DNA from: Algoriphagus ratkowskyi
GTDB taxonomy: Bacteria > Bacteroidota > Bacteroidia > Cytophagales > Cyclobacteriaceae
Direction of reading: 5' to 3'
DNA: 64,000 nucleotides
Assembly (NCBI RefSeq): GCF_002150505.1
Contig: NZ_MSSV01000001.1
Location: 124,001 to 188,000 of the forward strand
Shown: positions 42,696-50,572 of the stretch, piece by piece
How positions within the stretch are numbered: position 1 is the first letter of the stretch
How the letters are laid out: each line of letters begins with the position of its first letter
Position numbers and translations under genes: made by a program
Notes under the pieces: model-generated
Told to the model about the DNA's origin: nothing
What the model saw: only the letters and a program-made list of their open reading frames with translations
Database searches by the model: none

Positions 42696-44936
42696 ATGCA
42701 AGAGAGAGGAATCAACAGCACATTTAGGAAACTAATTTACGAGGCATCAGAGATGGTGTTTCTTGCTGATGCTACCTTTCCATATCCTATTTTTTATTCC
42801 AATAAGTCATTTGAGGAGAATATAGGAGCGCATCTTACAGATAAAAGTCTTGTAGGACTAGGACTAGATATCGATAGTTTCTTATTAAAGGATAAGCTCA
42901 TATTTGTTCATGATCGGAATGATTATGAGTTTTTTATCGAACATCCACAAGATGTCTCCTCAAATCATTTCCTTTTTTATAATGGAAAAAGAATTAAAAC
43001 ACAAGAGCTCCTCACTAACAAGGATTCCCAACAGTTTCTCTTAGAATCTCCAAATGCACAAATTATTGTGAATTTAGGTGGTGAAATTTTTCACGCGAAT
43101 ACTGAAGCATTAAGTCTTTTTGGAAAAACTTTATATAATTCAAATATTCATCTTCGCGAATTAGTAAATATGTTCGCTGGTTCTCAGGATTGGGAAACTT
43201 GGATCAGCTCCGCTATTTCTCTATCTGAAACACATCAATTTTCCTCTACACTGATTAGAGCTACTAGTGATCCTTTAATTCTCGAAATCGCTTCCAAGCA
43301 CCTCTTAATCGAAGGGATTCAGTATGTAATTTTTTCATTCCAGAATAGTTTTGAAAGGGTTCTGCCTGAGAAAAACTTGAAGGATAGCAGTAATTTCTTG
43401 TGGAATCTTACTGAGCAAGTGCCTGGAGGCTTGTTCCAAGTTGTGATTAAAAGTGAAGGAGAAATGAAATTTTCATTTCTCTCCAAAGGCATTGAAAATG
43501 TGTTGGGTTTGAAGACTGAAGAAATTGAGAGTTTTACTCATATTTCAATGGCAATTTCCCGCGTTCACCCATTGGATTTGCAGCAAGTAATTATGAGCTC
43601 TATAGCTTCAGCTAATAATATGGAGCCTTGGCAGTTTCAGTTTCGGGTGAAATCGGATCTCAATTCAGAGGAGTATAAGTGGATAATGGGAGCTGCCAGA
43701 CAGCAAGAGCTCGAGAATGAAGATGTGGTGTGGTATGGATTCCTTACAGATATAAGCCTCCAAAAAGAGTTTGAAGCTACGTTAGATGAGTCTAGGAGAA
43801 CTGCAGAGAAGGCTAATCAAATCAAGTCTGATTTCCTTTCTATGATAAGTCATGAGCTACGAACTCCACTAAATGCAATTGCAGGCTCTATCTATTCTTT
43901 ACTTCAAGATGAATCAATATTTCATCAAAGGTCAGAGTTAGAGACCATTAATTTCGCAGTAGATAATTTGATCATTATGATTAATGATTTGCTAGATTTT
44001 CAAAAAATTGAAGCTGGTAAATTGACCATCGAAAAGGCTCCTTTCCATCTTGGATCATCAATCAAACAAATTGTAAATGGCATGACCTTTCATGCTAGAG
44101 ATAGTAATAATAAATTGACACTTATAGTTTCTGAGAGGTTGAACTTTGTGGTAGCCGGCGACAAAACGCGAATATCGCAAGTTCTGAATAACCTCATCAC
44201 TAACGCTCTGAAATTCACAGATGAAGGCGAAGTGAAGGTAATAGTAGAATTAGTAGAAAGTCATAATGGTAAAGCGAGGGTTTATTTCGAAGTGAAAGAC
44301 GACGGAATTGGAATAGCTCTAGAGCATCAAAAAATGATCTTCAATAATTTCGATCAGGTAAGACCTACTTTTAGCACTAAATATGGCGGGACTGGTTTAG
44401 GACTTTCTATCACGAAAAAGCTTTTAAATTTGATGGGAGCAGAAATTGGAGTTCAATCTAAGTTGAATGAAGGAAGTAGTTTCTTTTTCGAATTGGAATT
44501 TGAAATTGCAGAAATACAAGTAGAAAAGACTAGTATTACAACTGAATATTCAAGCCCGAGTTCCTCACTTCATCTGCTAGTGGCGGAGGATAACGATGTG
44601 AATGCCTTGGTTTTGGGTAAAATTCTCGATAAGTGGGGATTCACTTACGAGCATGTTTACAATGGACTTGAAGCTGTAAGGGCAGTGAAGCATACTAATT
44701 TTGATTGTATTTTGATGGATATTCAAATGCCAGAAATGGATGGTTTTGATGCAACTTTGGCAATTAAAAAAATATCAGAAACTCCCGTGATTGCACTTAC
44801 AGCAGCAGCAAGACTTCAGATTTTAGATCGCATTGAAGAGTGTGATTTTGATGGTTTTGTAGCAAAGCCTATTGACGCCTCTAAACTACGGAAGATTATT
44901 CAAGAAGTGCTTCTCGAAAGAAATCAGAGTGTCTGA
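42696..44936 (+). CDS. Hybrid sensor histidine kinase / response regulator
   Basis: A 746-residue soluble hybrid kinase with no transmembrane segment. The N-terminal part (about 1-230) contains two PAS-like stretches, then a PAS/PAC domain at about 240-360 (GGLFQVVIKSEGEMKFSFLSKG, YGFLTDISLQKEFE). The HisKA H-box is MISHELRTPLNA (His about 386), with ATPase boxes NLITNALKFTDEG, DDGIGIA and GTGLGLSITKKLL. A C-terminal receiver domain (about 625-745) has the acceptor Asp about 675 in LMDIQMPEMDGFDA. No Hpt or DNA-binding partner is adjacent. Its last 13 bp overlap the end of the converging TPR gene. Confidence 0.93.
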   Translation: MQERGINSTFRKLIYEASEMVFLADATFPYPIFYSNKSFEENIGAHLTDKSLVGLGLDIDSFLLKDKLIFVHDRNDYEFFIEHPQDVSSNHFLFYNGKRIKTQELLTNKDSQQFLLESPNAQIIVNLGGEIFHANTEALSLFGKTLYNSNIHLRELVNMFAGSQDWETWISSAISLSETHQFSSTLIRATSDPLILEIASKHLLIEGIQYVIFSFQNSFERVLPEKNLKDSSNFLWNLTEQVPGGLFQVVIKSEGEMKFSFLSKGIENVLGLKTEEIESFTHISMAISRVHPLDLQQVIMSSIASANNMEPWQFQFRVKSDLNSEEYKWIMGAARQQELENEDVVWYGFLTDISLQKEFEATLDESRRTAEKANQIKSDFLSMISHELRTPLNAIAGSIYSLLQDESIFHQRSELETINFAVDNLIIMINDLLDFQKIEAGKLTIEKAPFHLGSSIKQIVNGMTFHARDSNNKLTLIVSERLNFVVAGDKTRISQVLNNLITNALKFTDEGEVKVIVELVESHNGKARVYFEVKDDGIGIALEHQKMIFNNFDQVRPTFSTKYGGTGLGLSITKKLLNLMGAEIGVQSKLNEGSSFFFELEFEIAEIQVEKTSITTEYSSPSSSLHLLVAEDNDVNALVLGKILDKWGFTYEHVYNGLEAVRAVKHTNFDCILMDIQMPEMDGFDATLAIKKISETPVIALTAAARLQILDRIEECDFDGFVAKPIDASKLRKIIQEVLLERNQSV

Positions 44937-45859
44937 GCCTTTTCAAGGTACTCTTTTACTAAATCCATATCAGGGTAATTTTGATCCAATTCCACCAAGT
45001 ATTGCAGAGCAGAAATATTATCTCCTTGCATTACATAGTAAATCCCCTTGTTTCTTAATGCAAAAGGATTCTTTGAGTCCATCTGTAAACTTTGATTGAT
45101 CAAAGCAAGTCCTTCCTCTTGCTGATCCAAAAAGAGTAAATACAAACCTTTGTTATTGTAAAAATAAGCTTGGCTATTATTTAAAGAAATTGCTTTTTCT
45201 ACAGCATCCAAAGCTTCTGCATAATTTTGCTCATCAAAATAAATCATTGATCTTAAGTTGTGCAGGTTAGGCTCTAATGGATTAACGTCCATCGCTTTAA
45301 TTAAAATCTTTTTTGCACCTGCAAGATCCTTTTGATAATATAAGATGGTTGCTTGATTGACTAGTAGATCTGAATTCTCAGGATTGAGTTCTGCTGCATT
45401 GCTAAATGCTAATAAAGCAGCAGGGAAATTCATTAATTTTTCTTCCACCAATCCAGAAAGAAAGTGGCTTTTCCAGTTCTGATCGTCAAGAGCTACTAGC
45501 TTTTGCGCGTCTTCACGGGCGTTGTAGAATTCTCCAATATCGAGATAACTTAAGCCTCTTTGAAAGATTGCCTCATAATAATCGGGCTGATAATTAATAG
45601 CTAAACTAAGATCTTGAATACTTTCGAAAAGCTGGTTTAATTGTATATGAGCCAATGCTTTATTATAGTAGGCATCAGCAAATGTGGAATCCATTTCAAT
45701 AGCTTCGGAATAGAATTCCATGGCACCTTTAGGATCATTTGCCTCCAACTTCTCATTACCTTTTAGAAGGAACCTGCCTTTTTTACTTTCGTCCGTATCA
45801 CAAGAAAACACGAACAAGGACAATGCTACTAAAGTTAATTTTTTAATGTTTTTTTTCAT
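44924..45859 (-). CDS. TPR-repeat lipoprotein
   Basis: A 311-residue lipoprotein starting at ATG 45859, with basic n-region MKKNIKK and lipobox VFSC. About seven to eight tetratricopeptide repeats follow, for example GAMEFYSEAIEMDSTFADAYYN, SIQDLSLAINYQPDYYEAIF and ALDAVEKAISLNNSQAYFYNN. It probably scaffolds envelope complexes. An upstream ATG at 45886 would add nine basic residues. It overlaps the end of the preceding AI-2E-family gene by 17 bp, so the two are co-transcribed, and its 3' end overlaps the converging hybrid kinase gene. Confidence 0.87.
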   Translation of the reverse strand: MKKNIKKLTLVALSLFVFSCDTDESKKGRFLLKGNEKLEANDPKGAMEFYSEAIEMDSTFADAYYNKALAHIQLNQLFESIQDLSLAINYQPDYYEAIFQRGLSYLDIGEFYNAREDAQKLVALDDQNWKSHFLSGLVEEKLMNFPAALLAFSNAAELNPENSDLLVNQATILYYQKDLAGAKKILIKAMDVNPLEPNLHNLRSMIYFDEQNYAEALDAVEKAISLNNSQAYFYNNKGLYLLFLDQQEEGLALINQSLQMDSKNPFALRNKGIYYVMQGDNISALQYLVELDQNYPDMDLVKEYLEKAQTL

Positions 45860-46961
45860 TTTCAATCTCTTCAACCTCATCTTCATGCGCTTCTATTTTC
45901 TCTTCTTCTTTCTCCTCACCAAGCAATAATGCATATGGTCTAGTTGATTCACTCAGGTCGAATATTTCTCGCAAAATTGCCATCATGGGAATAATTAATA
46001 TCATTCCTGCCACTCCCCAAATCGTGCCTCCTACAATCAATCCTAGAAAAGTGATGAAAGCATTGAGGTTCACATTTCCACCCACAATCTTTGGAGTCAG
46101 AAAATTTCCCTCAATCATCTGGATTATTTGGTAACTCACAAGCACACCAGCTGGATAAAACAAACTATCCTTGGTCAGGAATGAATATATCATTGGTAGC
46201 ATAGCGCCGAAAAATGGGCCTACGTAAGGTATGATGTTCAACATGGCTCCTAGCGTTCCGAAAAACACTGCGTGCTTAATACCTAGCAGTGAGAAGGCAG
46301 TGATATTAAGGATAGCTAGAATACCCATCACTTTAACTACACCCACGATATAGTTCAGGATGACTTTTCGGAGGCTTACTATTCTCATTTTCACCAATTC
46401 AGGATCTTTATCCTTATAAATCTGGATAATTACATGTGTCAGGTGATTTCTATATAAGAGGAAGAAAAACATAAAAACCGGAATTAAAACGAGCCCAGTA
46501 AGTGACCCAACGGCATTCAAAGCAAAGTCTCCAATACTAGAACTGTTTCTGGTTAGTACATTTTTCAGGTAATCAGTATTAGCCTTCTCGCTCAGTTCTG
46601 GATCAACAGAAAATGTATTTATTGACCACTGATCGATATCTTCAGCATAATCAGTGAGTCGCCCCGATACATCGTCAAAATCCTGGGTGAAACTCGCCAC
46701 ATTTCCGATGACAAATGTAAGAATTCCGCCAACCAGAGCTATCATTACTAAAAGAGAAATGATACTAGAGAGTGTTCTTGGGACTTTCTTCGACTCCAAC
46801 CACATGGAAAGTGGTGTTAGCAGAATAGCAAAAAAACCACCCATAAATAACGGGACTAGAAGACTTTTTCCTACAATAAGAAAAAACACGAGCACGATTA
46901 TAAATATCATGACAGTGAGAGCTCTTATATAGGCAGGAAGTTCCAAGGTTTGAATTTTCAT
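45843..46961 (-). CDS. AI-2E transporter family membrane permease (copy 2)
   Basis: A 372-residue PF01594 permease with about eight hydrophobic helices. Landmarks are PLFMGGFFAILLTPLSMWLE near the N-terminus, NIIPYVGPFFGAMLPMIYS, the GNFLTPKIVGGNVNLNAF loop and GVAGMILIIPMMAILREI. The C-terminal 30 residues are very acidic (KEEEKIEAHEDEVEEIENE), unlike copy 1. Sequence divergence from copy 1 (33741-34826) is large, so this is an old paralogue. The substrate is unknown. The next gene, a TPR lipoprotein, overlaps its end. Confidence 0.88.
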   Translation of the reverse strand: MKIQTLELPAYIRALTVMIFIIVLVFFLIVGKSLLVPLFMGGFFAILLTPLSMWLESKKVPRTLSSIISLLVMIALVGGILTFVIGNVASFTQDFDDVSGRLTDYAEDIDQWSINTFSVDPELSEKANTDYLKNVLTRNSSSIGDFALNAVGSLTGLVLIPVFMFFFLLYRNHLTHVIIQIYKDKDPELVKMRIVSLRKVILNYIVGVVKVMGILAILNITAFSLLGIKHAVFFGTLGAMLNIIPYVGPFFGAMLPMIYSFLTKDSLFYPAGVLVSYQIIQMIEGNFLTPKIVGGNVNLNAFITFLGLIVGGTIWGVAGMILIIPMMAILREIFDLSESTRPYALLLGEEKEEEKIEAHEDEVEEIENEKKH

Positions 46962-47027
46962 TAAGTTTTGGATTTAGAAATCAAGAAGTCTTAGATGGGA
47001 TAATTGAGTAAAGAAAGTGAATTATTC

Positions 47028-49058
47028 CTATATCAATCCAGCTCTTTTCAGTAAAGCATTTTGTTTCGGTTCTCTCCCTCTAAATCGCTTATAGAGAATG
47101 GCCGGATGCTCGCTTCCGCCTGCAGCTAGAATGTTTTTCACGAAGGAATCAGCAGTAGATTTATCGAAAACGCCTTTTTCTTGGAACAATTCAAATGCAT
47201 CAGCATCCAGAACCTCAGCCCATTTGTAGCTGTAATATCCTGAGGAGTATCCGCCTTGGAAAATATGTGAAAATGAAGTGCTCATAAGCGTTCCTGGTAC
47301 TTTAGGAAGTAAATCGGTAGCCTTCATCACCCCTTCTTCAAAGTCGAAAATGCTACTGATTCCACTTGGATCGTTGCTATGATAGGACATGTCCAAGAGG
47401 CTAAAACTGATTTGTCTTACCGTCTGATAGCCCTGTTGAAAATTAGAAGCGTTCTTGATCTTCTCTATTAGGTCTTCAGGGATTTTCTCTCCTGTTTCAT
47501 AGTGTTTTGCAAATAGATCCAAGCACTCTTTTTCATAACACCAGTTTTCGAAAATCTGAGAAGGCAACTCGACAAAATCCCAGAATACGCTCGTTCCGGA
47601 AAGTGACTCATATGTTCCTTTCGCCATCATCCCATGAAGTGCATGTCCAAATTCGTGGAAAAGTGTAGTCACCTCATTGAAAGTCAGTAAGCTTGGCTTA
47701 GACTTGGTAGGCTTAGTGAAGTTGCATACGATGGAAACATGTGGGCGGATATCTTCCGAACCCTTGATGCTTTGGCCTTTATAGCTCGTCATCCATGCAC
47801 CATTTCTTTTGCCAGGACGAGGGAAATAATCCGCATAAAATACAGATAGATGTTTGCCATCTTTATCTTTCACTTCATATGCAGTGACATCTTTATGGTA
47901 AAGAGGAATTTCTGGATTTATGGTGAATGTTATTCCGAAAAGCTTCTCAGCTGTTTGGAAAACTCCATCTATTACCTTTTCTAACTGAAAATAGGGACGA
48001 AGCAACTCATCGTCGAGTGAATATTTTTCCTTTTTCAGTAATTCTGAATAGTAGGCAAAATCCCATTTTTTCAAGTCTTCGAGTCCATCTAATTCCTTTG
48101 CAAAAGCCTCCAATTCTTTCATCTCAGCAATAGCCTTAGGTTTGGCTTTTTCAAGTAAGGAATTCAAAAATGAGATGACTTGATCTGGGCTTTTGGCCAT
48201 ACGCTCTTCGAGCACAAAATCTGCGTGGCTTTTATAGCCCAGCAACACGGCACGTGTATGACGCAGCTTTAGGAGTTCTTTGATAATATCCTGATTATCC
48301 AGTTCATCACCTTTGGCGCATTTTGAACTACTAGCCATGAATAGTGTCTCTCGTAGCGCTCTATTTTTCGCATAGGTCATAGCTGGAATGTAACTCGGGT
48401 AATCTAGCGTAAAAGCCCATTTTCCTGACTCACCTTTTTCCTCGGCGATTTGAGCAGCAGCTTCTTTGATTCCTTCTGGCAGTCCATCCAAGTCAGATTC
48501 CTGAGCTACGATATGCACAAATTTGTTGGTCTCAGCGAGAACATTTTCTCCAAATTTCAGAGAAACTTGAGCTAATTCTTGGTCTATTCTTCTAAGCTGA
48601 TCTATTTTTTCCCCCGTGAGTTTTGCTCCGTTTCTCACGAAAGATTTATAAGTCTTTTCGAGCAAAGTGGTTTGCTCTGTAGTTAGAGTTAGCTGTTCTT
48701 TTTGTTCAAAAACCTTTGCTACATGCTGGAATAAAACCTGATCAAGTAATATGTCATTGGCATGCGCTGTCAAGAGTGGTGATATTTCCCTAGCTAGCGA
48801 TTGAATTTCTTCATTGGTTTCAGCAGAGTTAAGGTTAAAAAAAATACCTGTCAATATGCCAAGACGTTTTCCAGAACTGTCTAGTGCTTCAATCGTATTT
48901 TTAAAGGTCGGATGAGTTTCCCCTTTAATTTTAGAAATATCCTCTTTAGCTTCAACAATAGCAGCTTTTATAGCTGGAAGATAATGTGAAGGGCTGATTT
49001 GGTCAAAAGGAGCAGTTTTAAATGGAGTGGAGAAATCCACCAATAAAGGGTTGGTCAT
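47028..49058 (-). CDS. M3-family zinc oligopeptidase (oligopeptidase A / Dcp-like)
   Basis: A 676-residue cytoplasmic thimet-type metallopeptidase that degrades short peptides. The zinc motif HEFGH is at about 466-470 in TLFHEFGHALHGMM, with the third ligand Glu in SLSGTSVFWDFVELPSQIFENW. GGYSSGYYSYKWAEVLDADAF is the typical C-terminal substrate loop. Start chosen at ATG 49058 (MTNPLLVDFSTPF), the normal family start; the longer frame from 49100 would overlap the upstream gene. It follows the DRHyd/TPR-S gene by 23 bp and is probably in one operon with it. Confidence 0.92.
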   Translation of the reverse strand: MTNPLLVDFSTPFKTAPFDQISPSHYLPAIKAAIVEAKEDISKIKGETHPTFKNTIEALDSSGKRLGILTGIFFNLNSAETNEEIQSLAREISPLLTAHANDILLDQVLFQHVAKVFEQKEQLTLTTEQTTLLEKTYKSFVRNGAKLTGEKIDQLRRIDQELAQVSLKFGENVLAETNKFVHIVAQESDLDGLPEGIKEAAAQIAEEKGESGKWAFTLDYPSYIPAMTYAKNRALRETLFMASSSKCAKGDELDNQDIIKELLKLRHTRAVLLGYKSHADFVLEERMAKSPDQVISFLNSLLEKAKPKAIAEMKELEAFAKELDGLEDLKKWDFAYYSELLKKEKYSLDDELLRPYFQLEKVIDGVFQTAEKLFGITFTINPEIPLYHKDVTAYEVKDKDGKHLSVFYADYFPRPGKRNGAWMTSYKGQSIKGSEDIRPHVSIVCNFTKPTKSKPSLLTFNEVTTLFHEFGHALHGMMAKGTYESLSGTSVFWDFVELPSQIFENWCYEKECLDLFAKHYETGEKIPEDLIEKIKNASNFQQGYQTVRQISFSLLDMSYHSNDPSGISSIFDFEEGVMKATDLLPKVPGTLMSTSFSHIFQGGYSSGYYSYKWAEVLDADAFELFQEKGVFDKSTADSFVKNILAAGGSEHPAILYKRFRGREPKQNALLKRAGLI

Positions 49059-49081
49059 AGCACTTAAATAGTTTGCCTTAT

Positions 49082-50458
49082 TTAAACTGGAGCTTTCCAA
49101 GAAGGTTCCATCAGATGGCCTACTTTATTCAATTCCGCCGCTAATTTACCCATTTGTGCTGTAAAGCTTTCCCACATCCAGATTGGATGCGAATTTATTT
49201 TGGCCAGCTCCATGTTTTTTTTATACTCAGCAAAATTTCCCAATCCAAAATTTGCTTCTGCTCTATTAGCAGAAATCCAAAATTTTTGGGCATTATAATA
49301 TTCTTGTAATTCTTGACCGGCTTTTGTACCATCGCTTACTCTAGCGGCATCATTTTTTTCTTTTTCTAAGAAAATAGGCCAGTCTCTATCACATAAATAC
49401 AGCACACGCCTCCAAGTTCTTTTTGCCATCACCAAATCAGCCATTCTTTCTATATCACTAGTTGCAAGTCCTGAATTTGCCCGATATACATTTACCAAGG
49501 CCAGGTTGATTCCATTATAGCGATTATTCAGTGTGTAATAGCTGCGCAAAAAATAGAGTAGGGATTCTTCCAAATGTATATCTCCTTCACCAGATTCATA
49601 CAACTTTTTCTTGACTGTACCAGCTAAGGATACCGTTTCAGGGTCATTGGTATGTGCCAAATTGATTGATTCAAGCAGCTTCATTGATTCTTCAAGTGAG
49701 CTAATCAAGTTAGGCTTAGCTGTTTTGTAGGTTGCAAAGGCTAAGCGATGAACTAAATAGATATCTGGTTGCGTAGAATTTAAATTGGCCAAGACGACGG
49801 CAGTCTGAAATAACAGTTTAGCCTTTTCAAATTCTTTCTCTTCAATTAGGTCCTCTGCATCTTGAATAATTTTTGAAAGGGCATTTCCTGTTTCTATTGG
49901 AATAGCCTCTGTCTCAGTGATTTTCTCTACGGCTGCTTCTATTGCCTCTTGAATTTGTGGCGGAATCAGTGCATTCAGATAAGTATATACTGGACTGTCA
50001 GCTTCATCTTTGTTGATTACCGCATCGATCTGCTTGCTTAATCCCTCTTTAAAGCGCTCAGCTTCTTCAATATCTATAGCATCACCGAGATGGTTGTACT
50101 TATTGATCACCACATGATTTAGGTCAAATGGATATACAAGTTTGTCTTCAGATATCACTATCGTGGTAAAAGGGCGCAATGCATGTCGGATTCCGAGTTC
50201 ATAAATTGCATTACTGTTGGAAGTGGAGAGATCAGCTATCACCAAGTCAGCCATCAAAAGCTCTTTGTACATTTGCACATCAATAGAGCCAGAGTGGAGT
50301 ATTTCGTCAGCGCGTACGCATTCGATTCCTTTGGATTCCACCACAGGTTTGATCAGATATTTATAAGATTTATTTAGGTCAAGCTTTCTGCCACTTACGT
50401 AATCTGTTTTAGTGCCAAAACCCATCACAACAAAACACCTCTTTCTCGCATCAGTCAT
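49082..50458 (-). CDS. Deoxyribosyltransferase-like (DRHyd) domain protein with TPR-S-like C-terminus
   Basis: A 458-residue soluble protein. The N-terminal ~150 residues form a Rossmann-like domain related to nucleoside 2-deoxyribosyltransferases: RCFVVMGFG at the start, VRADEILHSGSID, then LMADLVIADLSTSNSNAIYELGIRHAL with Asp76, Asn83 and Glu87 in the usual active-site positions. After a linker (about 150-200) comes a helical region (about 200-445) resembling the TPR-S/TRAFs-binding repeats (EEKEFEKAKLLFQTAVVLANL, RTWRRVLYLCDRDWPIFLEKE). Similar pairs occur in predicted nucleotide-based conflict systems, and related domains occur in animal ASK kinases. It may cleave or sense a nucleotide such as NAD. 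It is upstream of the M3 peptidase gene (23-bp gap). Confidence 0.8.
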   Translation of the reverse strand: MTDARKRCFVVMGFGTKTDYVSGRKLDLNKSYKYLIKPVVESKGIECVRADEILHSGSIDVQMYKELLMADLVIADLSTSNSNAIYELGIRHALRPFTTIVISEDKLVYPFDLNHVVINKYNHLGDAIDIEEAERFKEGLSKQIDAVINKDEADSPVYTYLNALIPPQIQEAIEAAVEKITETEAIPIETGNALSKIIQDAEDLIEEKEFEKAKLLFQTAVVLANLNSTQPDIYLVHRLAFATYKTAKPNLISSLEESMKLLESINLAHTNDPETVSLAGTVKKKLYESGEGDIHLEESLLYFLRSYYTLNNRYNGINLALVNVYRANSGLATSDIERMADLVMAKRTWRRVLYLCDRDWPIFLEKEKNDAARVSDGTKAGQELQEYYNAQKFWISANRAEANFGLGNFAEYKKNMELAKINSHPIWMWESFTAQMGKLAAELNKVGHLMEPSWKAPV

Positions 50459-50479
50459 AAAAATATAAGATTATTGAAT

Positions 50480-50510
50480 TCAATATAAACTTTATCTTTC
50501 TCGCGTTCAA
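50480..50510 (-). promoter_or_regulatory. Candidate promoter of the DRHyd/TPR-S gene
   Basis: On the minus strand TTG (50508-50510) is followed after exactly 20 bp by TATATTGA (50480-50487), a near match to TAnnTTTG. It ends 21 bp before the ATG and starts just after the preceding gene's terminator. Confidence 0.45.
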
Positions 50511-50512
50511 TT

Positions 50513-50552
50513 GATAAAAAAAATAAAAGCTGACAATTACGCCAGCTTTTAT
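50513..50552 (-). terminator. Intrinsic terminator after the zinc protease gene
   Basis: A 10-bp stem (50523-50532 with 50543-50552, ATAAAAGCTG / CAGCTTTTAT) with a 10-nt loop; on the minus strand it is followed by a long T-run. Confidence 0.85.
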
Positions 50553-50572
50553 ACTATTTCACTCAAACTCTA

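Noticed and set aside
33741..46961. Quorum-sensing transport by the two AI-2E-family proteins
   Set aside because: The family name is historical; no lux or lsr gene is present and many members transport other substrates.
49059..49100. Longer start for the M3 peptidase
   Set aside because: It would overlap the upstream gene; MTNPLL at 49058 is the typical start.
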